Both the position numbers and the translations under genes were made by a program. Shown here in pieces: positions 46,586 through 54,517 of a stretch of 64,000 nucleotides of DNA. The notes beneath the pieces were generated by a model, which did no database searches, was not told where the DNA came from, and saw only the letters and a program-made list of their open reading frames with translations. Positions within the stretch are counted from its first letter, which is position 1; each line of letters starts with the position of its first letter. The DNA lies in NCBI RefSeq assembly GCF_013347965.1, contig NZ_CP048810.1:3409501-3473500 (forward strand), given 5' to 3'. This DNA is from Pseudomonas bijieensis (lineage in GTDB: Bacteria > Pseudomonadota > Gammaproteobacteria > Pseudomonadales > Pseudomonadaceae).

Positions 46586-47860
46586 ATGAAAAACGCATCC
46601 CCGGCCCGTGCCTGCGGCATCGACTTTGGCACGTCCAACTCCACTGTCGGCTGGCTGCGCCCCGGCATGGAAACGTTGATCGCGCTGGAGGACGACAAGA
46701 TCACCCTGCCCTCGGTGGTCTTTTTCAATCTCGAGGAGCGCCGTCCGGTGTATGGCCGCCTGGCCCTGCACGAATACCTGGAAGGCTACGAAGGCCGGCT
46801 GATGCGCTCGCTCAAGAGCCTGCTGGGCTCCAAGCTGATCAAGCACGACACCAGCGTGTTGGGCACGGCGATGCCGTTCAAGGATTTGCTGGGGTTGTTC
46901 ATCGGCCAGTTGAAGAAACGCGCCGAAGCCACCGCCGGTCGGGAATTCGAAGAAGTGGTCCTGGGGCGCCCGGTGTTTTTCGTCGACGACGATGAACTGG
47001 CCGACCAGGAGGCAGAGAACACCCTGGTGGACGTCGCCCGTGCCATCGGCTTCAAGGAAGTCTCATTCCAGTACGAACCCATCGCGGCGGCCTTCGATTA
47101 TGAATCGACCATCGAGAAGGAAGAGCTGGTGCTGATCGTCGACATCGGCGGTGGTACCTCGGACTTCTCCCTGGTGCGCCTGTCCCCCGAGCGTCGCACC
47201 CACGACAACCGTCACGCCGACATCCTCGCCACTGGCGGCGTGCACATCGGAGGCACCGATTTCGACAAGCAACTCTCGCTGGCCGGCCTGATGCCGCTGT
47301 TCGGCTACGGCAGCCGCATGAAAAGCGGCGCCTACATGCCCACCAGCCACCACATGAACCTGGCGACCTGGCACACCATCAACGCGGTGTACTCGCAGAA
47401 ATCCACCCTGGCCCTGGGCAGCATGCGCTACGACATCGAAGACACTGGCGGCATCGACCGGCTGTTCAAGTTGATCGAACAGCGCGCCGGGCACTGGCTG
47501 GCGATGGAAGTGGAAGAAACCAAGATCCAGCTGACTCACAGCGACCAGCGCCACGTGCCACTGGACCGGATCGAGCCGGGCCTGAGCGTGGACCTGAGCA
47601 GAGCCTTGTTCGAGTCGGCCATCGACGGCTTGCTGGAACGGGTACGCGGCAGCGTCTCGCAGTTGCTCAACGATGCCAACGTGCGGGTCGATCAGGTCGA
47701 CACGGTGTTCTTCACCGGCGGTTCCAGCGGCATCCCGGCGCTGCGCAACAGCGTCTCGGCAATGCTGCCCCAGGCGCGGCATGTGGAAGGCAATATCTTC
47801 GGCAGCATCGGCAGCGGGTTGGCGATCGAGGCGATGAAGCGCTACGGCACGCAGGCCTGA
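46586..47860 (+). CDS. YegD-like Hsp70-family protein
   Basis: The 424-residue product is the Hsp70 ATPase domain without the usual substrate-binding domain. It has CGIDFGTSNSTVGWL (phosphate 1), VVLGRPVFF, a connect segment, EPIAAAFDYES, LVLIVDIGGGTSDFSLVRL (phosphate 2) and FFTGGSSGIPALRNSV (adenosine loop). It resembles E. coli YegD, whose role is not firmly known. It reads divergently from cbpA, with a 296-base gap that holds an inverted repeat TCTCAAGGTTTGAGA (46369-46383) and no clear gene, so a link with the CbpA system is inferred. Confidence 0.88.
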   Translation: MKNASPARACGIDFGTSNSTVGWLRPGMETLIALEDDKITLPSVVFFNLEERRPVYGRLALHEYLEGYEGRLMRSLKSLLGSKLIKHDTSVLGTAMPFKDLLGLFIGQLKKRAEATAGREFEEVVLGRPVFFVDDDELADQEAENTLVDVARAIGFKEVSFQYEPIAAAFDYESTIEKEELVLIVDIGGGTSDFSLVRLSPERRTHDNRHADILATGGVHIGGTDFDKQLSLAGLMPLFGYGSRMKSGAYMPTSHHMNLATWHTINAVYSQKSTLALGSMRYDIEDTGGIDRLFKLIEQRAGHWLAMEVEETKIQLTHSDQRHVPLDRIEPGLSVDLSRALFESAIDGLLERVRGSVSQLLNDANVRVDQVDTVFFTGGSSGIPALRNSVSAMLPQARHVEGNIFGSIGSGLAIEAMKRYGTQA

Positions 47861-47875
47861 TCCAAGACCGAGGCG

Positions 47876-47966
47876 CAGCTATCGCGAGCAGGCTCGCTCC
47901 CACACTTGACCGGGTTTCTTCAGAAGGAATGCCGTTGACTGTGGGAGCGAGCCTGCTCGCGATGGC
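47876..47966. repeat. REP pair with the GGGTTTCTTCAG spacer, after yegD
   Basis: Inverted REP units lie outside-in (CGCGAGCAGGCTCGCTCCCAC, then spacer, then GTGGGAGCGAGCCTGCTCGCG). The spacer contains TTGACCGGGTTTCTTCAG and GGAATG, shared with the spacers at 54405-54492 and beside the IS element at 50992, which identifies one BIME subtype. Confidence 0.85.
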
Positions 47967-47993
47967 GCCAGATCAGACGCCACACCCACCGGT

Positions 47994-49007
47994 TCAAACC
48001 ATCCCCACCTGCTTCAACTCACTCTTCAAGTAAGCGTAGTAAATCGGCCCCGCCACCACCCCCGGCAGACCGAATGCCGCTTCGAACACCAGCATCGCCA
48101 TGAGCAACTCCCAGGACTTGGCGCTGATCTGCCCGCCGACGATGCGGGCGTTGAGGAAGTATTCGAGCTTGTGGATCACGATCAGGTAACCCAGCGCCGC
48201 CACGGCGACCCAGATCGACAGCGACAGGCCGACAATGGTGATCAGCGTGTTGGACATCAGGTTGCCGATGACCGGCAGCAGTCCCAGCAGGAAAGTCATC
48301 ACGATCAGGGTCTTGGTCAGCGGCAGTTTGATCCCGAATAGCGGCAGCACCACCGCCAGGAAGATCCCGGTGAAAAAGGTGTTGAGCAGGGAAATCTTGA
48401 TTTGGGCGAAGACAATGTTGCGAAACGCCTTGACCAGCAAATTCAGGCGATCGAACAGCGCTGCGGCCAGGGGTTTGCGCTTGGTCAGGTCGGGGATGCG
48501 CTGCAAGGCAACGATGGCCCCCAGGACCATACCGATCAGCAGCGTCACGAACATGTGGGCCGCGTCCTTGCCCACCAGTTGCAGGTCGCTCAGGTGCTTG
48601 CTCACCCAGTCACCGATCGCCACGCGGAACTCGGCGGCGCTGGCTGGCAGGTAAGCGTCGATGAACGGCGGCAACTGTCCGCGGGCACGATCGACCACCG
48701 CCATGAACTTGTCCAGGGACGCGCCAGGGTTCTCCGCTTCATGCAGCAGGAAACTGAAGGCACCGGCGAAGATCAACGTCAGCACACTGACCACCAGCGT
48801 GCCCAGCAACGCCACCGCCAGCCAGCGAGCGCGGCGGCCTTCGATCAACCGTTGCAACTGCGGGGTGAGCATGTTGACCAGCTCGAACACCAGCAACCCG
48901 GCCAGCAGGCTCGGCAACAGGCGCAGCGGCAGCACCAGCAACAGCCCACCAAAAATGATCACCCAACTGATCACCAACAACACATGACGCTGAGAAAACG
49001 TTGGCAT
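47994..49007 (-). CDS. AI-2E family (PerM-like) membrane transporter
   Basis: The 337-residue inner-membrane protein has about eight helices in the pattern of the AI-2E/PerM family: two N-terminal helices, a long extracytoplasmic loop with VDRARGQLPPFIDAYLPASAAEF, then helix pairs including TLLIGMVLGAIVAL, ISLLNTFFTGIFLAVVLPLFGIKLPL, TLIVMTFLLGLLPVIGNLMSNTLITIVGL, and a C-terminal segment with GGQISAKSWELLMAMLVFEAAFGLPGVVAGPIYYAYLKSEL. The substrate is unknown; AI-2 export is only one function suggested for relatives. Confidence 0.9.
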   Translation of the reverse strand: MPTFSQRHVLLVISWVIIFGGLLLVLPLRLLPSLLAGLLVFELVNMLTPQLQRLIEGRRARWLAVALLGTLVVSVLTLIFAGAFSFLLHEAENPGASLDKFMAVVDRARGQLPPFIDAYLPASAAEFRVAIGDWVSKHLSDLQLVGKDAAHMFVTLLIGMVLGAIVALQRIPDLTKRKPLAAALFDRLNLLVKAFRNIVFAQIKISLLNTFFTGIFLAVVLPLFGIKLPLTKTLIVMTFLLGLLPVIGNLMSNTLITIVGLSLSIWVAVAALGYLIVIHKLEYFLNARIVGGQISAKSWELLMAMLVFEAAFGLPGVVAGPIYYAYLKSELKQVGMV

Positions 49008-49129
49008 ACAGCCTCAGGACAAAACGGCGTGAAAGGATCGGCAGTCTGCCAGCGATCCGCTGACAGCACTAGGGATTGTGTCGGCCGACCTTGGTCGCAG
49101 TTCAGGGGTTTTTTGTAACTTTTGCGCCG

Positions 49130-49208
49130 GCCATCGCGAGCAGGCTCGCTCCCACGATGGACCGAGCACGACAAATCCACTGTGGGAGCGGGCCTGCTCG
49201 CGATGAGG
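49130..49208. repeat. REP pair before psiF
   Basis: Inverted units lie outside-in around a short spacer (GATGGACCGAGCACGACAAATCCACT). It is adjacent to the 3' end of the minus-strand psiF-like gene and could act as its terminator. Confidence 0.8.
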
Positions 49209-49224
49209 CCCCCGCAGGCGCCAC

Positions 49225-49515
49225 TTACTTGTTCTTCAGGCAATCACTCATGAACGCCTTGCGGGCATCGCCCTTCAGGGCCTGGGTGGTGGCCGTGGCG
49301 TTGCAGGTCTTCATGCGTTCCTGGGGCGTGCTCGGCGCAGCAGGAGTGGCCTTGAGGCAGTTACTCATGAAGGCCTTGCGCTCGTCGCCCTTGAGCGCCT
49401 TGGCGGAGGCATCGGCGTTGCAGGTGGTCATCTTGGTCTGCTGCGCCGTCGCGGCGAAGCCCTGGGAACACAGCAGCAAACCAATCATCAACAAAGGCAC
49501 ACGAAGCATCTTCAT
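49225..49515 (-). CDS. PsiF repeat family protein
   Basis: The 96-residue product has a signal peptide (MKMLRVPLLMIGLLLCSQGFAA) and two PsiF repeats, each with the pattern TCNAxAxxxALKGDxRKAFMSxCLK. In E. coli psiF is phosphate-starvation induced but its molecular role is unknown. The mature protein is small, periplasmic, and carries four cysteines that may form two disulfides. No Pho box was recognised upstream. Confidence 0.9.
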   Translation of the reverse strand: MKMLRVPLLMIGLLLCSQGFAATAQQTKMTTCNADASAKALKGDERKAFMSNCLKATPAAPSTPQERMKTCNATATTQALKGDARKAFMSDCLKNK

Positions 49516-49616
49516 GGTGTTTCTCCTGGCTGCCGCACGAGGGTACGGCGATGAAGTGCAGTGTAGACAAAGCCTGTTACACCTTCACCCGATTGATCCT
49601 CAGTGCCTGATATGCC

Positions 49617-49644
49617 GCTTTCGCGAGCAAGCCCGCTCCCACAT
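49617..49644. repeat. REP half-pair left of the IS element
   Basis: A single REP unit TTCGCGAGCAAGCCCGCTCC ends with CCCACAT at 49644. Its partner unit appears to lie at 51022-51052 on the other side of the IS element. Confidence 0.7.
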
Positions 49645-49729
49645 CTATGGTTATCCCCTTTTCTGCAATACTGTTTTTGATGCGTGGTTGGCTTGCTTTC
49701 ATCTATCCGGCGTCTGAGTGGGGTTGTGG

Positions 49730-49890
49730 CCCCGCGCCTCGATGAGAATCGATGCCCGACGATCCTAATTAATTGGACGGCCTTTCAGCCGTGTGGGAGC
49801 TCAGGGTTGTCGTCAGGCCGGTTGGCCGTTCACGTCATCAGTTATCCAGCATCGCAAAACCAGGTGGGTGGTGCTCGGATGACAGCAGGG
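49730..49890 (-). ncRNA. Candidate bridge RNA region of the IS110-family element
   Basis: The noncoding tail of the element holds three small hairpins: TCGAT/ATCGA (49739-49752), ACGGC/GCCGT (49777-49792) and GGCC/GGCC (49816-49827). In IS110-family elements a structured bridge RNA guides target choice, and in the IS1111 group it lies after the transposase gene. The position fits. This is a candidate only; no loop-to-target match was worked out. Confidence 0.3.
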
Positions 49891-50913
49891 TCAGGTGTTC
49901 ATCGCAGCTGGCCCTGCATCGAATTCAGTGTGGTGTGCCGCAATCGCCCAAGCGATCCTCGCCATCTTATTGGCCAGCGCGCAGACCACATGGTTGGAGT
50001 GATGGTGGGCCAACAGCTGCCGGACCCAGTCCGCCAGCCAGCCTCTTTGGCGCTCCAGCTGCATTAAGTAGACTCGGGCACACTGGATGAGCAGACGCCT
50101 CTGATTCCGATCACCGCGCTTGCTGATGCCCAGCAGTACCGTCTTGTCGCCCGTGGAATGCTGTTTGGGCACCAGCCCGATTGAGGCCGCATAGTTTCGC
50201 CCGCACTTGAACTGTTTACCATCGCCCAACTCAGCAGCCAGGGCGCTGGAGGTGATCGGCCCGACACAGGGCATAGTCATCAAACGAGCCGCCAGATCAT
50301 CTTCAGCGGCCTGGCTCTCCACGTCCTTGTCCAGTGTCTTGACCTGCTCATCCAGGTGGTTGAAGTGCTCATGCAGCTTCATCAGAATTTTGAAGCGTTC
50401 AGAAAGTGAACTCGCCTCCAGCCACGCCGGAAGCTCTTTGATGGATTTGAAGCCTGGGGCCAGGCTGATGCCCACCTCTAGAAGGGCGGCATGAATCCGA
50501 TTGGCGGTCGCGGTGCGGTCTTTGATGAACGAATCGCGGGTCGAGTTGAGCATGGCTAGCGCCTGCTGAGCTTGGTTTTTTGGCGGCACAAAGCGCATCG
50601 TTGGGCGAGTCGCTGCCTCGCAGATCGCCTCGGCATCAGCGAAGTCGTTCTTGTTGCTCTTCACGTAAGGACGCACGAGATGAGGAGCAATGAGCTTGGG
50701 CGTATGTCCCAGCTTCGCGACCTCCTGCGCCATGAAGTGGGCTCCGCCACAAGCTTCCATCACGACGGTGCAAGGTTCGAGATTCGCCAGGTGTTGAGCG
50801 AGCGTCACTCGAGTAAATTTTTTGCGATAAAGCTCATGACCACGATCATCTTGAGCATGCAGGTGAAAGGAGTGTTTTCCCAAATCGATGGCGGCAATAG
50901 CTACTTTGTTCAT
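49891..50913 (-). CDS. IS110-family transposase (DEDD plus serine recombinase)
   Basis: The 340-residue product has an N-terminal RuvC-like DEDD domain: D10 in IAAIDLGKHSFHLH, E53 in TVVMEACGGAHF, and D90/D93 in KNDFADAEAI. The C-terminal Tnp_20 domain has MTMPCVGPITSSALAAELGDGKQFKCGRNYAASIGLVPKQHSTGDK with the catalytic serine probably S244. Both parts are intact and of normal length, so the element may still be active. The gene lies inside the REP spacer described for the element. Confidence 0.95.
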   Translation of the reverse strand: MNKVAIAAIDLGKHSFHLHAQDDRGHELYRKKFTRVTLAQHLANLEPCTVVMEACGGAHFMAQEVAKLGHTPKLIAPHLVRPYVKSNKNDFADAEAICEAATRPTMRFVPPKNQAQQALAMLNSTRDSFIKDRTATANRIHAALLEVGISLAPGFKSIKELPAWLEASSLSERFKILMKLHEHFNHLDEQVKTLDKDVESQAAEDDLAARLMTMPCVGPITSSALAAELGDGKQFKCGRNYAASIGLVPKQHSTGDKTVLLGISKRGDRNQRRLLIQCARVYLMQLERQRGWLADWVRQLLAHHHSNHVVCALANKMARIAWAIAAHHTEFDAGPAAMNT

Positions 50914-51021
50914 GGCAACAGTCTCCGATGAGCCCCCTGCGAAAGCTTAGTGGGCGATCGCAGGGGGCGGTGGGGGTAGCCATTTCATTAGTTGACTGAG
51001 TTTCTCAGGAAGAATGCGATC

Positions 51022-51052
51022 AACTGTGGGAGCGAGCCTGCTCGCGAAGAAC
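51022..51052. repeat. REP half-pair right of the IS element
   Basis: A REP unit GTGGGAGCGAGCCTGCTCGC is preceded by TTTCTCAGGAAGAATGCGATC, the spacer shared with the BIMEs at 47876 and 54405. It pairs with 49617-49644 if the IS is removed. Confidence 0.75.
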
Positions 51053-51071
51053 GACAACGCGGTCCAACCAG

Positions 51072-51962
51072 CTACACCCCGGCAGCCTTCAACCGCTCGG
51101 CATGCTCGACAAACAACCGGATCGGCTCGGCCCCCTTGCCCACCAGCCCCAGCGACTGGTTGACGATATCGAAGTGGTCCAACGGATAGTCATCGCGGAT
51201 GACCGTGCCCAAGTGCGAGCTGTAGCGTCCGACCATGCCGTCGCATTGCCCTACCTCCCTTACAAAGGTGCGGGCGAATAAACGGCAACTGCGGTTGGTG
51301 CCGTCGAACAGGTTGCGCCCCTTATCGGTCTTGCCCGGTTGCAAGGTGCCGGACCAGGAGTAATAGCGCACGCCGTTGACTTCTTCCGGGCCATGCCCGC
51401 CCCAGGTCACCGGCAGGCCCTGTGGATAACGCTGGTTGAACAGCGTTACCCCGGCGGTGGTCAGGGAGGCATGGGAAGCGTGGATATCCACCGGTAGCTT
51501 CGGCCCCCGATAACCAGTATCCAGCAGGCTCATCAGGGCGTTGATCAGTCGCAGCACGGCACTGAGCACGCGCCCCCCGGCACTGTCGGCCGGATAGTGG
51601 AGTTGCAGGTAATCAGCCAGCTCGGAACCGTGGTTGGTGCCGGCCACCGAAGTGACCGACGCCACCAGGTCCGGGCGCTTGGCAGCTGCATAGCGGGCGG
51701 TGAGGCTGCCCTGGCTGTGGCCGATCAAATTGACTTTCTGCGCACCGGTTTGCCGCAGGATCTCCTCGATCCGCGCCAGCAATTGCTCGCCGCGCACCTC
51801 GGACGAATGCAACGGCGAAACCTTCACCGCCACCACCACCGCCCCGCCGCGACGCAACGCCGAGACGATCCCATACCAGTACGGGTACAGCACCAGGCGT
51901 ATGAACCCGAGCATGCCCGGGACCAGCACCAGCGGGTAGCGAGTGGCGCAGCGTTGCGACAT
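51072..51962 (-). CDS. Triacylglycerol lipase/esterase, LipA-like alpha/beta hydrolase
   Basis: The 296-residue product has the LipA-type order: YPLVLVPGMLGF (oxyanion region), nucleophile elbow VNLIGHSQGS with S83, a possible acid in QCDGMVGRYSSHLG, and the histidine in YPLDHFDIVNQ. Family I lipases from Pseudomonas normally carry a signal peptide and need a foldase, but this one starts right at the mature domain and no foldase gene is adjacent. It may be intracellular, or the start is too short; the region upstream has no signal-like frame. Confidence 0.88.
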   Translation of the reverse strand: MSQRCATRYPLVLVPGMLGFIRLVLYPYWYGIVSALRRGGAVVVAVKVSPLHSSEVRGEQLLARIEEILRQTGAQKVNLIGHSQGSLTARYAAAKRPDLVASVTSVAGTNHGSELADYLQLHYPADSAGGRVLSAVLRLINALMSLLDTGYRGPKLPVDIHASHASLTTAGVTLFNQRYPQGLPVTWGGHGPEEVNGVRYYSWSGTLQPGKTDKGRNLFDGTNRSCRLFARTFVREVGQCDGMVGRYSSHLGTVIRDDYPLDHFDIVNQSLGLVGKGAEPIRLFVEHAERLKAAGV

Positions 51963-52092
51963 GGCGACATCCTTGTGATCAAGAGGTGGTCCAGCATCGG
52001 TACCGATGATGACCAGTCTATGACACCCGTGTTACTTGCGAGCCATGAAACTGTGAGCGCTTGCTCCCGTTAGGCTGTGCAGCAGGCTTTTC

Positions 52093-52731
52093 TCAAAAGG
52101 TCCGTGCCAACGCCAGCAAGCGCTCCTCGGCCTCGGCACAGGACAAGGCAAAACTGCGCTCGGCCGATTCTTCGCCTTCGGCCGCCACCACCGTCACATC
52201 GGTGATACCGATAAACCCCAGCACGGTACGCAACAACGTATCGGCGTGGTTCATGCTCTCCAATTGGCCGCCGGGCCCGAAACCAAAATCGCCGCGACTG
52301 GTCACGATCAGCGCCTTCTTGCCCAACACCAACGGCTCGTAGTGCGACACGCCGTTATCCAGGCGGTGGTTGAACGTCAGCCCGATGCGCACGATCTGGT
52401 CGATCCAGGCCTTCACGCCACTGGGCACGCTGAAGTTGTGCATGGGCGCGGAGATCACCAGTCGATCATGGGCTTGCAACTCCTCGACCAAGGCATCGCT
52501 CAGGGCCAGGTCCGCTTGCATGATCAATGGTCGCTCCTGAGGCTCGGGGTAGAACGCCGCGGCGATGAAGGCTTCGTTGACCGGCGCGATCACCGTCCGT
52601 CCGACTTCGCGACGGGTCAATTGCGATTGTGGATGGGCAGCCTGCCACGCCGAGACAAACGCCTCGGCCAGGCGCCGGGAATGGGAGCGTTCACCACGAG
52701 GACTACCGTGCACTACAAGAATCTTGCTCAT
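52093..52731 (-). CDS. azoR: FMN-dependent NADH-azoreductase
   Basis: The 212-residue flavodoxin-like enzyme reduces azo and quinone compounds with NADH. It has [24 protein letters not shown] (FMN phosphate loop), [28 protein letters not shown] with the AzoR signature, and [34 protein letters not shown]. It reads divergently from the LysR-type regulator gene at 52869, a common arrangement for AzoR, and is probably under its control. The symbol rests on family membership, since several AzoR paralogues occur per genome. Confidence 0.88.
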   Translation of the reverse strand: MSKILVVHGSPRGERSHSRRLAEAFVSAWQAAHPQSQLTRREVGRTVIAPVNEAFIAAAFYPEPQERPLIMQADLALSDALVEELQAHDRLVISAPMHNFSVPSGVKAWIDQIVRIGLTFNHRLDNGVSHYEPLVLGKKALIVTSRGDFGFGPGGQLESMNHADTLLRTVLGFIGITDVTVVAAEGEESAERSFALSCAEAEERLLALARTF

Positions 52732-52819
52732 CTGAATCTCCTTTTATGCAGCTACAATCAACACTGTTCGTGCCTTGCAGCTTGATATCCAGGGCTGCTT
52801 CCAGACAAATGAGCGCTAG

Positions 52820-52833
52820 TTCATCTGGATGAA
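52820..52833. promoter_or_regulatory. Palindromic LysR-type operator candidate
   Basis: The perfect inverted repeat TTCATC-TG-GATGAA contains the T-N11-A core of LysR sites and lies 36 bases before the LysR gene in its divergent gap with azoR. A third TTTCATC copy follows at 52838. Confidence 0.5.
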
Positions 52834-52868
52834 TTAATTTCATCCATTGTATTTTCAGGAGAGTTCAG

Positions 52869-53810
52869 ATGTTCGCCAGCCTGCCGCTCAATGCCTTGCG
52901 CGCCTTCGAATCAGCCGCGCGACTGCTCAGTTTCAAGGCGGCTGCGGCGGAGTTGTCGGTGACGCCGACGGCGGTCTCCCATCAGATTCGAGCCTTGGAG
53001 AGCTGGCTGGGGCTGATGCTGTTCGAACGCCTGCCACGCCAGGTACGCCTCACCGAAGGCGGGCAACGCTTGTTCCACAGCCTGCACGGGGCCTTGCTGG
53101 AGGTGGCGCAAAGTGTCGACACCCTGCGCCCGCAACGCAGCACCAGCCACCTGACCCTGTCCACCACCGCCGCGTTTGCCGCCCTGTGGCTGGTGCCTCG
53201 CCTGGGCCGGTTTTATGCGCGGCACCCGAACATCAACGTGCGCCTGGACACCCATTGCGAGGTGATCGACCTGCATCAGGACGCCAGCGTCGACCTGGTG
53301 GTGCGCTACAGCCTGGAGGCCTACCCGAACCTGTACGGCATGTGCCTGTTCGATGAAAGCTTCGGGGTCTATGGCTCGCCTGAGCAGGTAGCCCTGGCGA
53401 CCCGGCAGGCGCCGACGCTGATCAGCGTGCGCTGGCACAACTCCAAGCTGTACGCCCACGGTTGGGATGCCTGGTGCGCCCAGGCCGGGGAAACCTGGCT
53501 GACCCGACAGCCATGCATGCGCGAGTACGACGAGGAGCATTACGCCTTGCAAGCGGCGATTGCCGGGCAGGGCCTGGTGCTGGCGAGCAATATCCTGGCG
53601 TCCGAAAGCATCGCCAGCGGCTTGCTGGTGGGCTATCGCCCGGACGTCCAGGTCAATGGCGCCGGCTACAGTGCCCTGTGCGTCCCGGGTCGCGAACGCC
53701 ATCCGCCGGTGCGGGCATTCTTCCAGTGGCTGGGAGAGGAAGCGCGGCTGTCCGGTCATGCGCTGAAAAACTCGGTAAAACTTTTTCAGGACCGCGTCAC
53801 TCACATTTAG
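52869..53810 (+). CDS. LysR-type transcriptional regulator, GcvA-like
   Basis: The 313-residue product has an N-terminal winged helix-turn-helix (LPLNALRAFESAARLLSFKAAAAELSVTPTAVSHQIRALESWLGLMLFERLPRQVRLTEGGQRLF) and a C-terminal effector domain with FYARHPNINVRLDTHCEVIDL and DEEHYALQAAIAGQGLVLASNILA. It belongs to the GcvA/AmpR-like group. Divergent from azoR, so azoR is its likely target. GGAG lies nine bases before the ATG. Confidence 0.92.
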   Translation: MFASLPLNALRAFESAARLLSFKAAAAELSVTPTAVSHQIRALESWLGLMLFERLPRQVRLTEGGQRLFHSLHGALLEVAQSVDTLRPQRSTSHLTLSTTAAFAALWLVPRLGRFYARHPNINVRLDTHCEVIDLHQDASVDLVVRYSLEAYPNLYGMCLFDESFGVYGSPEQVALATRQAPTLISVRWHNSKLYAHGWDAWCAQAGETWLTRQPCMREYDEEHYALQAAIAGQGLVLASNILASESIASGLLVGYRPDVQVNGAGYSALCVPGRERHPPVRAFFQWLGEEARLSGHALKNSVKLFQDRVTHI

Positions 53811-53867
53811 AGTGATCGCGCCAGCAGAGCGTGACGCCCAAACCGGATCAGCCTCCAGGAGAACGAG

Positions 53868-54398
53868 ATGAGCGACATGCACTTATCCGATGTAACCACC
53901 CTGCGCGAACGTGCACGGCAGAACGTGCAGAATGGCGCAGTGACCGAAGGCTACGGCGCCGATCGACAGGAAGTCATCCGCCTGCTCAACGAAGCGCTGG
54001 CCACCGAACTGGTCTGCGTGCTGCGTTACAAGCGCCACTACTTCATGGCCGCCGGCCTCAAGGCCAGCGTGGCGGCCAACGAGTTCCTCGAACACGCGAA
54101 CCAGGAAGCCGAGCACGCCGACAAACTCGCCGAGCGCATCGTGCAACTGGGCGGCGAGCCGGAGTTCAACCCCGACCTGTTGACCCGCAATTCCCACGCC
54201 CAGTACGTGGCGGGCAACACCCTCAAGGAAATGGTGTACGAGGACCTGGTGGCCGAACGGATCGCTATCGACAGCTACCGGGAAATCATCCAGTACATCG
54301 GTGAAAAAGACCCGACCACCCGGCGCATCTTCGAAGACATCCTGGCCCAGGAAGAAGAGCACGCCGATGATATGGCCGACATTCTGGCCGACCTCTGA
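53868..54398 (+). CDS. Ferritin-like/bacterioferritin-type protein
   Basis: The 176-residue product is a four-helix ferritin-like protein that likely binds and oxidises iron. Di-iron-type residues appear in LLNEALATELVCVLRYKRHYF (E), ANEFLEHANQEAEHADKLAERIVQL (ExxxH), VYEDLVAERIAIDSYREII, and EDILAQEEEHADDMADIL (E/ExxH). It is similar to the probable bacterioferritin PA4880, not to BfrA/BfrB; no haem-binding methionine is apparent at the usual place. GGAG lies about eight bases before the ATG. Confidence 0.9.
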   Translation: MSDMHLSDVTTLRERARQNVQNGAVTEGYGADRQEVIRLLNEALATELVCVLRYKRHYFMAAGLKASVAANEFLEHANQEAEHADKLAERIVQLGGEPEFNPDLLTRNSHAQYVAGNTLKEMVYEDLVAERIAIDSYREIIQYIGEKDPTTRRIFEDILAQEEEHADDMADILADL

Positions 54399-54404
54399 TA
54401 CCGC

Positions 54405-54492
54405 TATCGCGAGCAGGCTCGCTCCCACATTTGATCGGGTTTCTTCAGGAAGAATGCGATCCAGTGTGGGAGCGAGCCTGCTCGCGATAGGG
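54405..54492. repeat. REP pair with the GGGTTTCTTCAG spacer
   Basis: An outside-in pair of REP units with spacer TTGATCGGGTTTCTTCAGG and AAGAATGCGATC. This intact pair is the reference for the BIME that the IS element appears to interrupt at 49645. Confidence 0.85.
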
Positions 54493-54517
54493 CCAGTAGC
54501 CTCACTGCAAGACTTGG

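Larger units (their letters stand above)
49645..50991 (-). mobile_element. IS110-family insertion sequence (IS1111-like), placed in a REP-pair spacer
   Basis: The element of about 1.35 kb holds one transposase gene (49891-50913). Its proposed ends come from comparing flanks: joining 49644 (CCCACAT) to 50992 (TTGACTGAG) rebuilds a BIME with the same spacer as the pair at 54405-54492. A long noncoding tail (about 245 bases) follows the transposase and only about 80 bases precede it, the arrangement of the IS1111 group. A stem (CCCCCTGCG and CGCAGGGGG) lies just before the gene. No terminal inverted repeats or target duplications were seen, normal for IS110. Exact ends are inferred. Confidence 0.6.
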
